From: Gossypium raimondii
Lineage: Eukaryota > Streptophyta > Magnoliopsida > Malvales > Malvaceae
Assembly: GCF_025698545.1 (NCBI RefSeq)
Contig: NC_068569.1
Location: forward strand, 15,872,001 to 15,936,000
Direction: 5' to 3'
DNA length: 64,000 nucleotides
Shown: in pieces, positions 39,347 through 52,515 of the stretch
Position numbering within the stretch: the stretch's first letter is position 1
Layout: each line of letters begins with the position of its first letter
Notes under the pieces: generated by a model
The model's input: only the letters and a program-made list of their open reading frames with translations
Database searches by the model: none
What the model was told of the DNA's origin: nothing
Program-made: the position numbers and the translations under genes

Positions 39347-41492
39347 ATGAATCATTTAACTCTCCTTTTCATATCGTTTCTTTGCATCTGTGTCTTGAAA
39401 TTTGTGTACTCCATCGTATGGATCCCGTGGAGGATCCAAAACCATTTCCAGAAACAAGGAGTAAGGGGCCCTGGCTACCGTCCAATCTTTGGGAACTCAG
39501 CTGAGATCCAACGTCTGTATAAAGAAGTTAAGTTGAAGCCAGCTCCAGTTGACCACCACGATGTCCTCCACCGCGCGGCTCCGTTCTATCACAGGTGGTC
39601 CGGCATGTATGGGACGCCGTTTCTGTATTGGTTCGGGTCAAAACCCAGGCTGGGAATTTCGGATCCTGATATGATCAAGGAGGTTACCATGAACACGAGC
39701 GGGTCGTTTGATAAGCTTGGGTTTAACCCCATGTCCAGGATGCTCTTCGGACAGGGACTCGTTGGTTTGAAAGGTGAAAAATGGGCCCTTCACAGGAGGA
39801 TTGCAAATCAAGCCTTCAACATGGAAAGAGTTAAGGTAAAATTCCTTTGTTCATACTACTTGTGTTTTTTAATAAAAAAATTATGGGCCTCAAATTCAAT
39901 GGTTTATCAGCTCAGTGAAAGTTTTCTATCTTGTTTTAATTAAGGGTTATCTAAACTGTACCCTTTTTTTATGGCCAAGACAGAGTATCTATGGTACAGT
40001 TTAGTCGTGGGCCTTGTATCTCACTTCACTTGATTGTATTTGTCTTCAAATCATAAACTGTACCCTCAAGTTGGGTTGGTGCTGATGGTAACAAGCCTAA
40101 GTCTGGCCCAAGGGCTTACGTGATGCATACAAGTTACAGACATTGACATGAAAAAATGTGTGAATGTAAAAACCCAGTGTAGTGGAATTCTCCAACATCC
40201 ATAAAAAGGGGGGTGACATTCTTGATTATCAATGGATGTAACTCAAACTAACACTATTTTTGAACAAAACTCCTTTTAACTGCAGGGTTGGGTACCTGAA
40301 ATTGTAGCTGCTACTACGAAAATGCTTGAGGAATGGGAGGAAGAAAGAGGTGGGAGAGATGAATTCGAATTGGAAGTGAACAAAGAACTTCATAACCTCT
40401 CAGCTGATGTTATATCCAGAACAGCATTCGGTAGCAGTTTTGAAGAAGGAAAACGTATCTTTATGTTACAAGAACAGCAGATGGAGTTGTTTTCAAAGGC
40501 CATAAGAAGTATCTATATCCCAGGGTTCAGGTAACCTTTTCTTATTTCAGTTTTCGTAAGAAATTAACTAGTTTCTTCATGTAAATATTTATATCGTACT
40601 AAAAAGCCTAAGTAATTGTTGTGTAAGGTTTTTGCCTACTAAAAATAATAGAGCGAGGTGGAGACTAGAAAATGAAACTCGTGAATCTGTAAGGGCACTG
40701 ATCCGGTCTAACAGCAAGAGAGGAGAAAACTCTTCAAGCCTACTCAGTCTTTTGATGTCTTCATATAGGAATCAGGATGATAAAGAAGAGAGGTTAGAAG
40801 AGGAAGAAATTATAAACGAATGCAAGACCTTTTATTTTGCAGGGAAAGAAACAGCTGCTAATGCTTTATCATGGGCACTTCTGCTTTTGGCATTGAATCC
40901 GGAATGGCAAGATAAAGCAAGAGACGAAGTGGTTGGCATATGTGGAACCGATATGCTTCCAGCTGCAGAGCATTTGAGTGACTTAAAAATTGTAAGTTTT
41001 ATCAATTGATTTCTCAGGTTCTGGTCGATTCATGTTTAAGAGATGTGATTGCATAAACGATTCAATGAACAGGTGAGCATGATAGTCAACGAAACACTTC
41101 GGCTATACTCTCCCGCAGTGATGTTGATGAGGGAAGCAGTCAAGGATTTTAAGCTAGGAAAGCTAGATGTTCCTGCAGGTACACAGCTTTATTTGGCACT
41201 GAGTGCTGTTCATCGTGACACTGATATATGGGGAGAAGATGCTAACAAATTCAAGCCCTCAAGATTCAAAGAACCCCGAAAGCACTTAGCCTCGTTCATT
41301 CCATTTGGCTTGGGGCCTAGAATTTGTGTTGGGCAGAATTTAGCCATGGCGGAGATGAAAATAGTTCTAGCCATGATTATCCGGCAATACTCATTGGCAG
41401 TGTCTTCAACGTATGTTCATGCTCCTTTGTTGTTCATCACCTTGCAGCCTCAGTATGGTATTCAGATACGCTTGACAAGGATTATGAAATAA
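39347..41492 (+). CDS. Cytochrome P450, CYP72 clan, CYP749A-like (tandem copy 2, intact)
   Basis: Exons are 39347-39835, 40286-40530, 40628-40991 and 41073-41492, encoding 505 residues, the normal length for a plant P450. An N-terminal membrane anchor ([20 protein letters not shown]) fixes it to the ER. The proline hinge region follows ([10 protein letters not shown]). The I-helix has [11 protein letters not shown], with the AGxET oxygen-activation motif. The K-helix has ETLR (E373, R376). The heme loop is [10 protein letters not shown] with ligand Cys451. The PERF-type motif reads FKPSRF, with Ser in the usual Glu position. The family oxidises lipophilic small molecules with electrons from P450 reductase. 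Sequence style is that of CYP749A, close to CYP721/CYP72; the substrate is unknown. The sister copy 4 kb upstream is broken, so this one carries any remaining function. Confidence 0.9.
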
Positions 41493-42835
41493 AGAACTCT
41501 TCTTTATCGATGTAAAATAGATGCAAAAGATGGTATATATGGTTTCAAGGCTTTTGTGAACACTGACTCGTTGTTGTTATGTGAGATTGATGTAGCGTTT
41601 CCTTAAATGGGAATTCCAGCAAAAAAAAAAAAAACCACTCCAATTTTGTCTCCCAAGTATGAAGCCGCCATTGTTGTAGTTGAATGCTGAATAATCCAAA
41701 TACAACATCAAGAAAGGAAGAAATTTATAGAAAATTAAATGAAAACTTACGCCTAAAAAATTAGAATGAAATAACAAATTTTAATTGTTAATTTTCTCTA
41801 GTACTTTCTATCACATCAGTATCATGTTAGATACGTCCAAGACATGGACGAGGGGATACCTAATTCATCCAAATTCATGTCTAATAATAGAAGTTCAAAA
41901 AAAAAAAAAAAAGTCCATTTATCCTCCTCCGACCCGTTTGGTATTTGGATGATTCAAATAAACATGACAAAAGACAATTCTATCCTCGTCGAGATTCCAA
42001 ATATAATCGAAACCATTGAGTCAAATCCGTCAATACGTACGCAATTAGATGGTCAACATTAAAAATCTAATCTTATCCTAAGAAGGAAAACGGGAAATTG
42101 GCGGCTTTTGATTCCCACTTTACCTCCCTGAAAATATTTTTAGGGTTTCATTGACGTAGAACACTCTCGACTTCTATTTTCGATTTCGTAAAGTGAACTC
42201 CACATCCACAATAGAACCGGTTTCCGGCCCTTCCCTCCAAACAACCGGTTCATTCTAGTTTCCCAGAACTTTTGGGGATTTGGGACTTTGATTTTATATG
42301 TTTGGCTTTGATGCCTTTTTAGAGGTGAGTTTCTCGCCTTGTTAATTTAAGTTTCATTTTTAGAGCGTGGACTTCTGAAATTTTCGGTTTGAAGGAATTT
42401 ATGGTTTTTTCTCCTTTTATCTGTTAGATAGTTATTTTAACCAACTGATTTGGATTTATCATCTGGGTAGGTTTTGATTCCTTTCTTTAGCTGACTTAGA
42501 TTACGTATCAATTTTGAACTTAAGCTTTGGTAATCTTTGCTCTACGTACTTTCCTATGTTCTGTATAATTGATATTTGCAGTATTACCGTTCAACATCTT
42601 GTTTCTTGTCTATTTTTGTTTCTGTTTATCTAGTTTGATTGTTAACTTGTTATCGGCCAACACTTTTCTTTTCAGGTTTCGTAATTCCTGCTATTTTTCA
42701 AAGGGAGAGCAGGGGTTATCTATGGTCTAGATGTGTCAAAAAAGTTTGGAGATTTCTTCTGCATATAGTATTGACTTTTGTGTTCTCTGTAAAATAGACG
42801 GTTTGAAGCAAATTTGCTTTGCCTAAGAAGATAGG
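41493..42835. other. Spacer and 5' leader of the PP2C gene, with a likely leader intron
   Basis: No gene is seen between the P450 end and about 42100. From there to 42835 the sequence looks like a 5' leader. A good donor (gag|gtgagtttc, 42325) and acceptor (cttttcag|gtttcg, ending 42675) define a probable 351-bp intron within the untranslated leader. A short upstream frame starting at 42298 would run across that splice and end at once. Confidence 0.45.
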
Positions 42836-45569
42836 ATGCCATCTGCTTTGTTTTTGAAGATGAGGAGTGCGGTTCGGAATGGAATCCAGAGAACAGAATG
42901 CGAGCTACAAGATTCACTTGAAATTCTGATTGGAAAAGGGAAGCTAGGGTTTAGAAATTACAGGTTTTTTCATTCTTCAAGTCTCTCAGGACTTGCTGAT
43001 TTGCAAGGATTTTTTCCAAGTGGGACAGTTTTGGCTGCATGCTCAGATTCTCTATCAGTTAATTGTGGAAGGAACATTTCTGCTGTGGGCGCATTTTCTC
43101 GAACTGTTTTTGTTCCATCTGTTTCAGGCCCTGCCTTCCAGGTTTGTAGGTATCATATTGATTGTGCACTTGTTGACTCCAGCCAAATACCACCCCCTTT
43201 GAGCAAATGTCAGAGTAATCCTATGGCTGTTTCTAGTTCTGGAGTTGCAATTGGTGGATTTGTTGATTCATTGAAGTTAAAGCATGGGCACCTTTCATCG
43301 TCTGCAAGTAGTGCTGATATACTTTATGGCAACAGAAGCATACATCCTAGAATAAGTTTGAAAAATCTTGAGAAACCTAACAATTATGCAATCTATGGAC
43401 AGCTCTTGCATAGTGTTGGAAAAAAATGGTGCAACTGTAATCTTTCCTCAGGGTCAGGTTCAAGGGCTTTCCACAGTTCATTGCCTTCTTGTTTATCAGC
43501 TGGGACAGCCCGTGATGTTTCCTTTGATAATTCTGGACGTGAAGAACAGGTTACCAGTTCAGAAGAGTATGATCTCTGCGCAGTTTTGAATTTCCTCTTA
43601 CTAAATCTTACAATATTTTTTATGCAATTTATATTTATACTGTGCTTGACAATCATGACAGGAAGATTTCTGCTGGCAAAACTCTGAAGCTGCTCTCAGG
43701 TTCTTGCTATCTTCCCCATCCTGATAAAGAAGATACTGGAGGAGAGGATGCTCATTTCATATGCGCGGATAAACAAGCAATAGGTGTAGCGGATGGAGTT
43801 GGTGGCTGGGCTGATCTGGGTATTGATGCAGGTCAGTTTTCTAGGGAGCTCATGTCTAAATCTGTATCTGCTATCCAAGAGGAGCCTAAGGGTTCAATCA
43901 ACCCTGCAAGAGTCTTAGAGAAAGCTCACTCTAGCATAAAGGCAAAAGGCTCCTCAACAGCATGTGTCATAGCACTTGGAGACCAGGTAAGCCATTTCTA
44001 TTCTGTGCTTGCCTATCATGTACTGTTTTCGTATTCCAACATGAGTAACTTTTGCATGAGATAGTTATTTTGAACACAAGCTCTCTCATCTAAACCAATT
44101 TTCTGCTTTATGAACTACAAATTAGTGACTACAATGGACATCTTTGTATGAATGTTTCTGTAAGGGATTCCATCCACATAATGGCAATTCATAGAAACTT
44201 TCCATAGCATATGACCTTAGTAGGGGGTAAAATCTTTGTTAATGAGGCAAAACCTGAAATGATGAAAAGTGAGGTCTGAGAATTGATTCTTTGTTGTTAC
44301 TCTACATTTCTCTTCAAGCAAAACTGCTTAAGCTACCCTTTTTTTTTTCCTGGAATAAATGGATGAAGTTACTCGCTGGATAGTATATTCAATTTTTTGG
44401 GTTTTCCCTGCAGGGACTTCATGCTATAAACTTGGGGGACAGTGGTTTTATGGTGGTTCGGGATGGATGTACTATATTTAGATCCCCTGTTCAGCAGCAT
44501 GATTTTAACTTCACATATCAACTTGAGAGTGGAAATAATGCTGATTTACCGAGCTCCGGTCAGGTAGTTATACAAGTTCCTCTTGTGCTTATATTCTGGG
44601 AAAAGATAACTTCTTGCGACTCTTGAAGGAATAAAATTTGATTGTGTAGTCTTATGAGAAAAATGTCTACGTTTGATTGATGTTTGCTTTGGTGGACCTG
44701 ACATGTTAGATGTTGTGTTTGCTGAATGTTTCCTCTGGTTAATAGCTTAAATATCTAAATGTTAGAGGATACCGTTTTATTCTCGAGAACTGATAGGTTA
44801 TCTAAATTATTTATTAAGCATTGGTTTACAAATTTTGATTCGTGTTTCATCTTTTACACCTTATACTTTCCCTTTTTCTGTCTTGAACAATAATTTTTCT
44901 GGCTTGGTTATTGCATGTGAGGCTTTCAATGATTTGATTGATTATGAAATATCTGAACAATCTAAATTGTCCGCTCAAATCAGATCTTTGCAGTTCCCAT
45001 CGCTCCAGGAGATGTTATCATTGCTGGCACGGATGGACTGTTTGATAACTTGTACAATAATGAAATTACTGCAGTGGTGGTTCATGCACTGAGAGCTGGT
45101 TTTGGGCCTGAAGTGACTGCTCAGAAGATAGCAGCATTGGCACGAGAACGAGCACAGGCTAAAGATAGACAAACTCCTTTCTCAACTGCGGCACAAGATG
45201 CTGGGTTCCGTTACTATGGTGGAAAACTTGATGACATAACTGTTGTTGTGTCATATGTTACTAGCTCTGATGAAGTATGTTTCTTTCTCTCATGCATTTG
45301 ATCTTAAATTCTTTTATCCCATTTTAGGGGAGTCAAAATACAAAGAGAAATGAATATAAGATTAAAATTTTTGTTGCGTTTGAGAGTTCCTGATAAAAAC
45401 TCTTTTTTTTTCTGGTAAAAACATGTTTGCATGCTCTTCTTTCCTAACACATGATTTGACTGTTCCTTTCAAATTTCTGGATTTCGTTTAATGTCTCTCA
45501 TTAATAGAGTTTATTATTTTTATTTACCTAATTACCCTTGCGTTTTAGGCTTCAAGCAAAAAGAGTTGA
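42836..45569 (+). CDS. PPTC7-type protein phosphatase 2C (PP2C55/PP2C80-like)
   Basis: Exons are 42836-43566, 43662-43986, 44414-44563, 44984-45274 and 45549-45569, giving 505 residues. It is a metal-dependent Ser/Thr phosphatase. The first about 245 residues are a weakly conserved, Ser-rich leader. The start (MPSALFLKMRSAVRNG, then NYRFFHSSS) looks like an organelle targeting peptide, and relatives are placed in plastids or mitochondria. The catalytic region has GEDAHFI, GVADGVGGWADLGIDAGQFS, SSTACVIAL, INLGDSGFMV, AGTDGLFDNLY and KLDDITVVVSYV. The Asp residues in GEDAH, DGVGG, GTDG and DDIT are the metal ligands expected for this short PP2C class. The exon 4 acceptor was chosen at 44983 because it restores IFAVPIAPGDVIIAG in frame; a second AG eight bases downstream would break the frame. 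The last exon encodes only six residues. Confidence 0.9.
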
Positions 45570-47246
45570 ATTCTGAGCAGTTGCCTTCCAGTTGACCTAC
45601 ATCGAAATGAACATTGGGAGTGACACCATTTACTCAGGTATTCATAAAAAATTACTGCCAAGTTTTTTTCCCGGAGTACTGCCAAATATTTTGGTTTCGG
45701 AGCAAAAAGAAAATTCCTCTTGTTGTGCTAACGAGTATCATTGATACATACGCATTAAAATTAGATGTGATAAATAATCTGACATTTGTATTTGTTAATT
45801 ATCATTTCGTTTACATTGCATTCATTGTAGTTACTTGAAAAATGCAAATAATACATGTTTTCTTTTCTTCTTGGGAGAACAAGGCTTGATGAGGATTTGG
45901 AGCTTTTGTAGCCAGGAAACTTGAGTTGGCTGGCTTGATTTGTGGCCATCCAGTTGTCTTTTGTTTGTTTTGGTTTTTTGTCACACTGATTCCTTTTATG
46001 TTCGTGGAGTGAAGTGAGATGATATGCTCTCCATGTTCAACACCTCTCATTATTGTAATTAATAATAAATAATACACTAATATCGTTCCATTAGTATACG
46101 AAATCCTCAGTAAACAAAGGACTATTCTGTTCATTTGAAAGATTGAATGACTTGCTATACAACGTTGGATAATTTCTTTCTATCGCCAAAGCAGTTTGAA
46201 TATTTGATCCATCTCTTCTCAGTGATCAATAGAATGCTGGTGAAGCACTGAATCAAACAAGCCTCCTCAATGTATGTTCTCCGCTGTATGAAAATCCAAA
46301 ACTGCTCATAGAAGGTAGAGTGAGAAATTAATTGGATTTGGATGATAAATATTTGAGGTTTAATATCTTCAAATTCGCTCTAAATTTGTTGCAAATAGTA
46401 CTTGAAATATTCAAATTTGAATATTATCAAACTCTAAAAAAACCAATTATGATATTTGTCAATTTTCGAATTATCTGTTATAATCAACATTTATATAAGT
46501 GAGCTATGTGTCACAAGATAGGAGGTGGTTGTATTTGATTATAAATTTTTGATGCGACCACACACAACCCACTTACATTAATCTTTGCCAGTTAAATCTG
46601 AAATTTGTAGGCATTTTGCATTCAAGGTAGGCCCTGTATGGATGCAATGCAAACCCCTTAACCCCATACTAGTGCCAAATTTATCAGATCTTTTCTGGTC
46701 ATTTCTCTCCATTTGAATTTGGGATTTCTCTTTACCATCCAAGCATCAATTACATGCCACATGGGTCCTTATGAAGTTGGATGAACTTTTCTACCAAAAC
46801 ACCATTACTTCGATTATTTTTCCTTCATCCTGAAGATCTTAGGACTGAAAAAAGGAAAATCATGTGGATGGGTTTGCGGAAAACTAACTCAGACTCAACC
46901 TTGTAACGCCAAAAAATAACCTTCAACAATTTTGAAAACTGTTCATTGAATGACGCATGATTGACTTTAACACCCTACCCTTTGTTTCTTCTGTACCATT
47001 TTTCAACTCTAACCCACAGATGATTTGTGGCTGCAAATCTTTGATAAAAACTTCTCAAACATGTAAGTTGTTTTTTCTAAACCCACTCTGTCTTTGTCTG
47101 TCTTTTCCTCCCTCCAACTTTCTCTACCAAAACATTTTATTTTCTTCTCAAGAAACCTCCTTTGCTTCATCAATGGGAAACATGTTAGTTCTGTACCACT
47201 TGATTCAACTAATTATGGAAGCATGTTGACAGTTTAAAGACCCAAA
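45570..47246. other. Spacer between PP2C and JAC1
   Basis: Holds the PP2C 3' region and the JAC1 promoter. A perfect 20-bp palindrome, aatattcaaatttgaatatt, sits at 46406-46425 in AT-rich sequence. A short upstream frame of 18 codons plus stop, 47173-47229, ends 17 bases before the JAC1 ATG. No other gene is seen. Confidence 0.45.
47173..47229 (+). promoter_or_regulatory. Upstream open frame in the JAC1 leader
   Basis: An ATG-started frame of 18 codons (MGNMLVLYHLIQLIMEAC) ends in TGA 17 bases before the main ATG. If the transcript begins upstream of 47173, scanning ribosomes would meet it first, so it could lower JAC1 translation. The transcription start is not known from sequence. Confidence 0.3.
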
Positions 47247-50200
47247 ATGCAGAGATTTTCTCAGAGAGAAAGTGTTCCTTCAGGTTATAGTCCTCAAGCT
47301 ACATTCACGGCTTCATGTTCTTCTCCGGAGATGCCACGTAGAAGCTCAGTCTCAGATATAGACTTCCATGATGTCTTCGGTGGCGCACCGAGGAGGCCAC
47401 TAATTCAAGAGACAAAATATGGTTTTGGTGAAACTGAAAACAACACTGATCATTCATCACCTGCCTTCAAAAGAAGTGATGAACCGGTTGTTGCTTCATC
47501 ATCACGGAATCCATGGTCTTGTTTCAGCAAAAAGCCAGTGTTCGATGAAGAAGGGATGGCCCGGATAAGACGCTCGAAAAGTGATTTCTTCCATGATATT
47601 TTTCAAGGGAACCATTCATCGAGTTCTTCAAGGAAGTATGAAATGAATGACCCTTTTGCACCAAGTTCACGGTTAATAAAACCGGATAGATCTTTGTCAC
47701 CAAAGCCTGAACCTTTTGGCAGTTCATTCCCTGCTCAATCGAGGTACTGCTTGCCTTCATATTTTTGACATATTACCGGACAATACAAAAGACAAGATCA
47801 TAATCAATATATATTGTCAGTTTTTGCAGATTTTTTTTTTGTCTTGTTTCTTAGTTATGTCTCTAATCTTCTAGTTTCAGCTGCATTTGTATCTTTAATG
47901 TTTCGGTTGCATCTATATACATTCCCACGTATTCTATGGTAAAAAAAAAAACAGAAGAAGAAGTAAACTTGGCATTTAACAGGTTTAATTCACCCATCTG
48001 ATTTCATGTTTCCTCCAATGGCTTATTTTTTCTGCCATTAACAGACTTCTAAGCCTTCCTTCTAAAGTGAACAAAGGAATGGACCTTCCCAATTTAACCA
48101 CATCTAAAAGCAAGGATGGGGCTTCCAATGGCTTAAGTTATTTGAGAGAGTCGACAAACCCAACTAAGCATGTGGAGACTGAGACAAAATGCAATCCGAA
48201 TGGAGATTCGAGTAGTTTGGAGATTTCGAAAAACGGCAGCCGATTTCACTTCTCAATATACAAATGGGCAAACATAGGAGGTGTACCAGTAGCCATTCCT
48301 TTAAGGGGAAGTGATAAACTCAAAGGGAAGGATAAACTGCAGAGGTGCTCAAGTGCTAATGGATGGATAACAAGTGAAAGCAAAGCAAGGGAACCAAAAG
48401 ATAAACTGCATAATTGTAAATCTTTTAGAGTAGAGCACGGCAAGAGTGAAAATGTAGGCTTGCTAATTGATTCGAGAAATGAAGATGGAGGACCCGGTCA
48501 AGTTATCGAGGAAAGCAACATTACCAAATCCGAGTCAGAAATCATAAACAAGCTTAAAAGCACTGATAGGAATGTTTCTAAGGGAAAAGTTTCTGCAGTT
48601 GAAAAAGCAACTCACAAGCCTCAACCGAAACCTCTGAACTTGATTTTCAATGATGACTACGATGACGAACAAGGTTAGTCTCATATTCCACTTCTACATT
48701 ATGTGTTTTGGTGCTGATGTGTTGTTTCTTGTATTGTTTTCCTTCAATTATATATATAGGCAATGATGAGATAACTAGAAATTGTGGAAGCAAAGACATT
48801 TCTAAAATGAGTGCCAAGAAACAAGATGTAAAGAAAAGGGATACTTCAAAAAATGTAGAAGCCAGTACAACAAGAATAAAACATTCCCCTAGGAACTCTT
48901 GGGATGATACAAAAGCCAGAGTTAGAGGAAAGGTTAAAGAATTCATCAAAATTTTCAACCAAGATGCTTCATCGAAACCTAGAACGGACACCGCACTACC
49001 AGAGAATCATGGCTCTAGTCGGAAGGAAAGAGGTACAGTCCAGCCAGAGATTGAAACAAGTATTAGCATGAATAAAAGGATTGAGAAAATTCACTTGAAC
49101 AATGTGCTGAAGAAGAAATCATATTCAGATATTCCTGCTGCGAATCACATGTGTAACGGTGCATCCGAGAAGAACATCAATAGCTCGGTGAATGATACCG
49201 GTTAGTTTATCTGTTCCCTTTTCACTCTATATGGGATTTTATTTTTCATTATGTTCTTGGAATTCTGCATAATCTGCTTCTGGTGCTTTGGACCACATAT
49301 AGAAGCAAGTTCATTACTTACATGAACTGCTACGATCAAATAGTTTCTATTTCTACATAATTCGATCTTTCTTTCAATTACTACACCATGATTTTTCATA
49401 TGTTCATACTGATTATTCACTTACTCTGTTGGCATCAGTTTCTGATGGATTCAAGACTATTGTTGAAGATCCAGCAGAGTCATTTGATAACTACATTTTG
49501 GTATGCGACTCATCCATTTCTATGAGTTCAAACATACACTTCCAATGACATTATGAATTCAGCATTTTAATCTGAAAACCAGGTTTAGGGTTAATAAGTA
49601 AATTGGCCCCGGAGCCCCAAACTATACACCTTTGAATGATTTGTTACTTGGCTACTTGTTAGGAGGAATGATATAATTTTGGCTGACCTTCTAATGAGCT
49701 GGTCCACTCTGGCTTTTGAACAGGTGGAAGAACTGAGGCCAGAAGAGAAAATTTTGCCACAATTTGGCATTGATCCTGAAGAAATCATGGTAATAGAGAT
49801 TGCACTAAATAGCTTTATAACCTATGCCCAATTGCACATACATCCATGTTGCTTCAGATCTTTCAGCTGGTACTCATTAAATGCAGGCCATAGATGATAA
49901 AATACAGCAATGGTCAGATGGAAAACAAGGCAATATTCGTTCGCTTTTGTCAACCTTACAATATGTAAGTAGTAACGGAGTCACCTCATCCCAAGTAAAA
50001 CTGTCTCTCATGTTTTCACTGAATTACTCTCAAGTCAAGCCTCTAATTTCAGTGGCTAAATCAATACTTTCATTAATGCCCTCAAATATTCAGAAGCTTT
50101 AGGCATAGCCACATTGGTCGAAAACCCAACAGTTCATTTCGAATTTATCAGTCCAGTGTCTCATTGATGTAAATGTGAACCTGAGGCCAATATGAACTTT

Positions 50201-50865
50201 CTATTGTCTCTTAAAAGACTAACATCGGTTGTGTTCGTACACACAGGTTCTTTGGCCCGATAGCGGTTGGAAGTCGGTGCCTCTCGTGGACATAATTGAA
50301 GGACCATCTGTGAAAAGATCATACCAAAAAGCTCTACTGTGTCTACATCCAGATAAGCTACAGCAGAAGAGTGCTGCCTCAGATAAAAAATACATTGCAC
50401 AACGAGTCTTCGATATTCTGCAGGTAATATATAAATTTGCATAAATTTCTTGAAATGGCGTCAACTTGATCCAATAGATTCTTGATGAATGGTCTTTTAT
50501 ATGTGTATTCTCAATGAACACTTCTATCATATGTAACAAGCTCTCTGTGACAACAGAAGTAATTAGCCATTTGTCAATCCATGCTGGCTTGCCAAATCTG
50601 TTTCATATGATCAATTATTGTACTTAAAATTGTCTCCAAGTTAAGACAAATGGGCGAACATTTCGGGGCAGATCCCTTATGGACTTCCACAAGTTTGAAA
50701 ATTCTTACACATGGGATGACCGGTTGTTTGGCCACAGTTTGTTTAGTCGGCCAACTTTTCTTCTTATTAGGACAATAGCATTTAAATTTGTCAATCTTTA
50801 ATTCTATGTCTGCTTGTAATTTTCAGGACGCATGGACTCATTTCAACTCACTCGGTTCGGTGTGA
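47247..50865 (+). CDS. JAC1: Auxilin-like J-domain protein required for chloroplast accumulation response
   Basis: Exons are 47247-47743, 48045-48673, 48760-49200, 49439-49500, 49724-49789, 49887-49964, 50247-50423 and 50827-50865, encoding 662 residues (Arabidopsis JAC1 is about 650). JAC1 acts in the cytosol downstream of phototropins to move chloroplasts in weak blue light. The first about 550 residues are Ser/Lys-rich and probably disordered, with short conserved islands (SVSDIDFHDVFGGAPRRP, RSKSDFFHDIF, FHFSIYKWANIGG). The C-terminal auxilin-type J domain starts near IDDKIQQWSDGKQGNIRSLLS and contains the HPD triad (residues 625-627), needed to stimulate Hsp70, and ends DAWTHFNSLGSV. All phases agree. 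In Arabidopsis JAC1 is a close neighbour of BZR1 and the DNA glycosylase, both of which are present to the right here. Confidence 0.93.
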
Positions 50866-50971
50866 TTATCCCACGACTATATTCGATTAAGTTTTGACAG
50901 AAATCCGAGTTTTCCAAGTTTAATGTTACACCAGAAGAACAACCAAAATGAGTGAATTAACAGATAATTTA

Positions 50972-51006
<35 letters not shown>

Positions 51007-51010
51007 CATG
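50972..51010. repeat. (TATATG)n microsatellite downstream of JAC1
   Basis: About six hexamer units of tatatg lead into tatatgcatgcatata, making a run of alternating purine and pyrimidine. It lies about 110 bases after the JAC1 stop, probably in or just past its 3' untranslated region. It is likely length-variable between lines. Confidence 0.8.
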
Positions 51011-52515
51011 CATATATCCTTTGAGCAATGGCATATGATTCAAGAACAGGACTTTTTAACATTATCACCTTCTTTGTACCTATTAGTTTGCAGTTTCTGC
51101 AAAAAAAAAAAGAAAAGAAAAGTGAAGGGGGGTGGTTCACCTTGTTTGAACATTGTAATGGCCTAAAAAGAATATAAAGGTGATGTACGGGTGGTCAATT
51201 CTTCGTGTTCACTTACCCATCTTTCTGGCATCTTCCATCTTATAGTGAATAATATTTTCTGCAGCAAAGGCTCCTCTTTCGTTAACTTTGACTAATATTT
51301 TTGTACCGGCCACTGAATTTGGAAAATTTGGAAACAAGTCATTGGTTAATTTTAAGTATTGTGTGATTAATAAGAAAATGAAGCATGCAATTTTATTGAT
51401 TAAAAACCTAAAAGCATTGGCGTCATTATCTGATGATCCATCAGAGTGAGAAGAAAAAGGGTCCACCAGATAAGGTGCAAATTGGCTTCATGTGTGCAGA
51501 GACACAGTCATGACTATGGGCAACATTGTTGCGTTTTGACTCTGACTCACTTGTCGTTTTCAAATACATCCAAAAAGAAAAAAGATTGTCATCTTTGGGG
51601 CTACCACCACAGGCACTGCGCCATAATTTGTGTTACCTTCACCATCTTCTTCCCTTGCCCGTTACATTGTCCTTATTATACTAATCAGCTGTTATTGGAA
51701 TGGTAGCTGCCTCACTGTAAGGGTGACAAATCCAGAATGGTATAAAAAAAAAGGCATACGAAATTTTAGTTAAAATGTTCAAGATTTATTATGCATTAAA
51801 TTTAAATTTCACCTTTTGTAATTTCTTTTTACTTTATAAAATATCCCCTACTAACGTAAATTATTTTATACTTAAAACTCGATAAAAATAAATATTTGTA
51901 TTTGATGATTATAGTAAGTAGGAATGAATTTATTATGGTTGAAATTACTACCATTATCATTTCAGTACATGTATATATATAAGATTTTGATTATATCAAG
52001 ATTAAAAGAAATGAGAAGTTGGTGGATGGATTTTCCTTTGACAACTAAATTACACCAAATCCACTGCCTAAATTTGATGTTATTTTGACTTGACACTGAC
52101 ATACCTTGATTTCAACTTTCTATTATTAAAAAGGATGCAATTTACTTCTCTTTTTATTTATTGAAATAAAAACTAAAGGGAAAAGACGACGTTACATTGA
52201 TTGAAAGTGGTAGAGAGACAATACAAAGGTAGGTCTGAGTAAGGGGTTAGCTGGCAATGGCAGTGCCAATGCCAATTCCCATTGATGATGGTACAACCAT
52301 AATGTTCTTCTCATTGGATGTGAATTTCACGAGCCATTCATCATTATATCCCCCCAAAAAAGTAGTTTGAAATTTAATTTTTTTACATAATATTATTGTG
52401 GATATTACGCGTTTCAAAAGACAACTAAGGGAGTTAATGGTGTTGGGTGGGAAAATGAAGTCAACTGAAACAGCCAAGCTAAAACGAGACTGTAACTGCA
52501 AACCGCAACATATCT

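Noticed and set aside
46406-46425. Perfect 20-bp palindrome
   Set aside because: It is AT-only apart from two pairs, in AT-rich spacer, with no flanking duplication or neighbouring motif, so chance is the simplest reading.
51209-51466. Minus-strand frame of 85 codons downstream of JAC1
   Set aside because: No recognised domain, no conserved features and AT-rich codons; treated as chance.
52247-52501. Minus-strand frame ending VKFTSNEKNIMVVPSSMG and GIGIGTAIAS
   Set aside because: The C-terminal part looks protein-like, but the frame lacks an ATG at its head and no acceptor AG precedes the protein-like part, so no gene model could be built.
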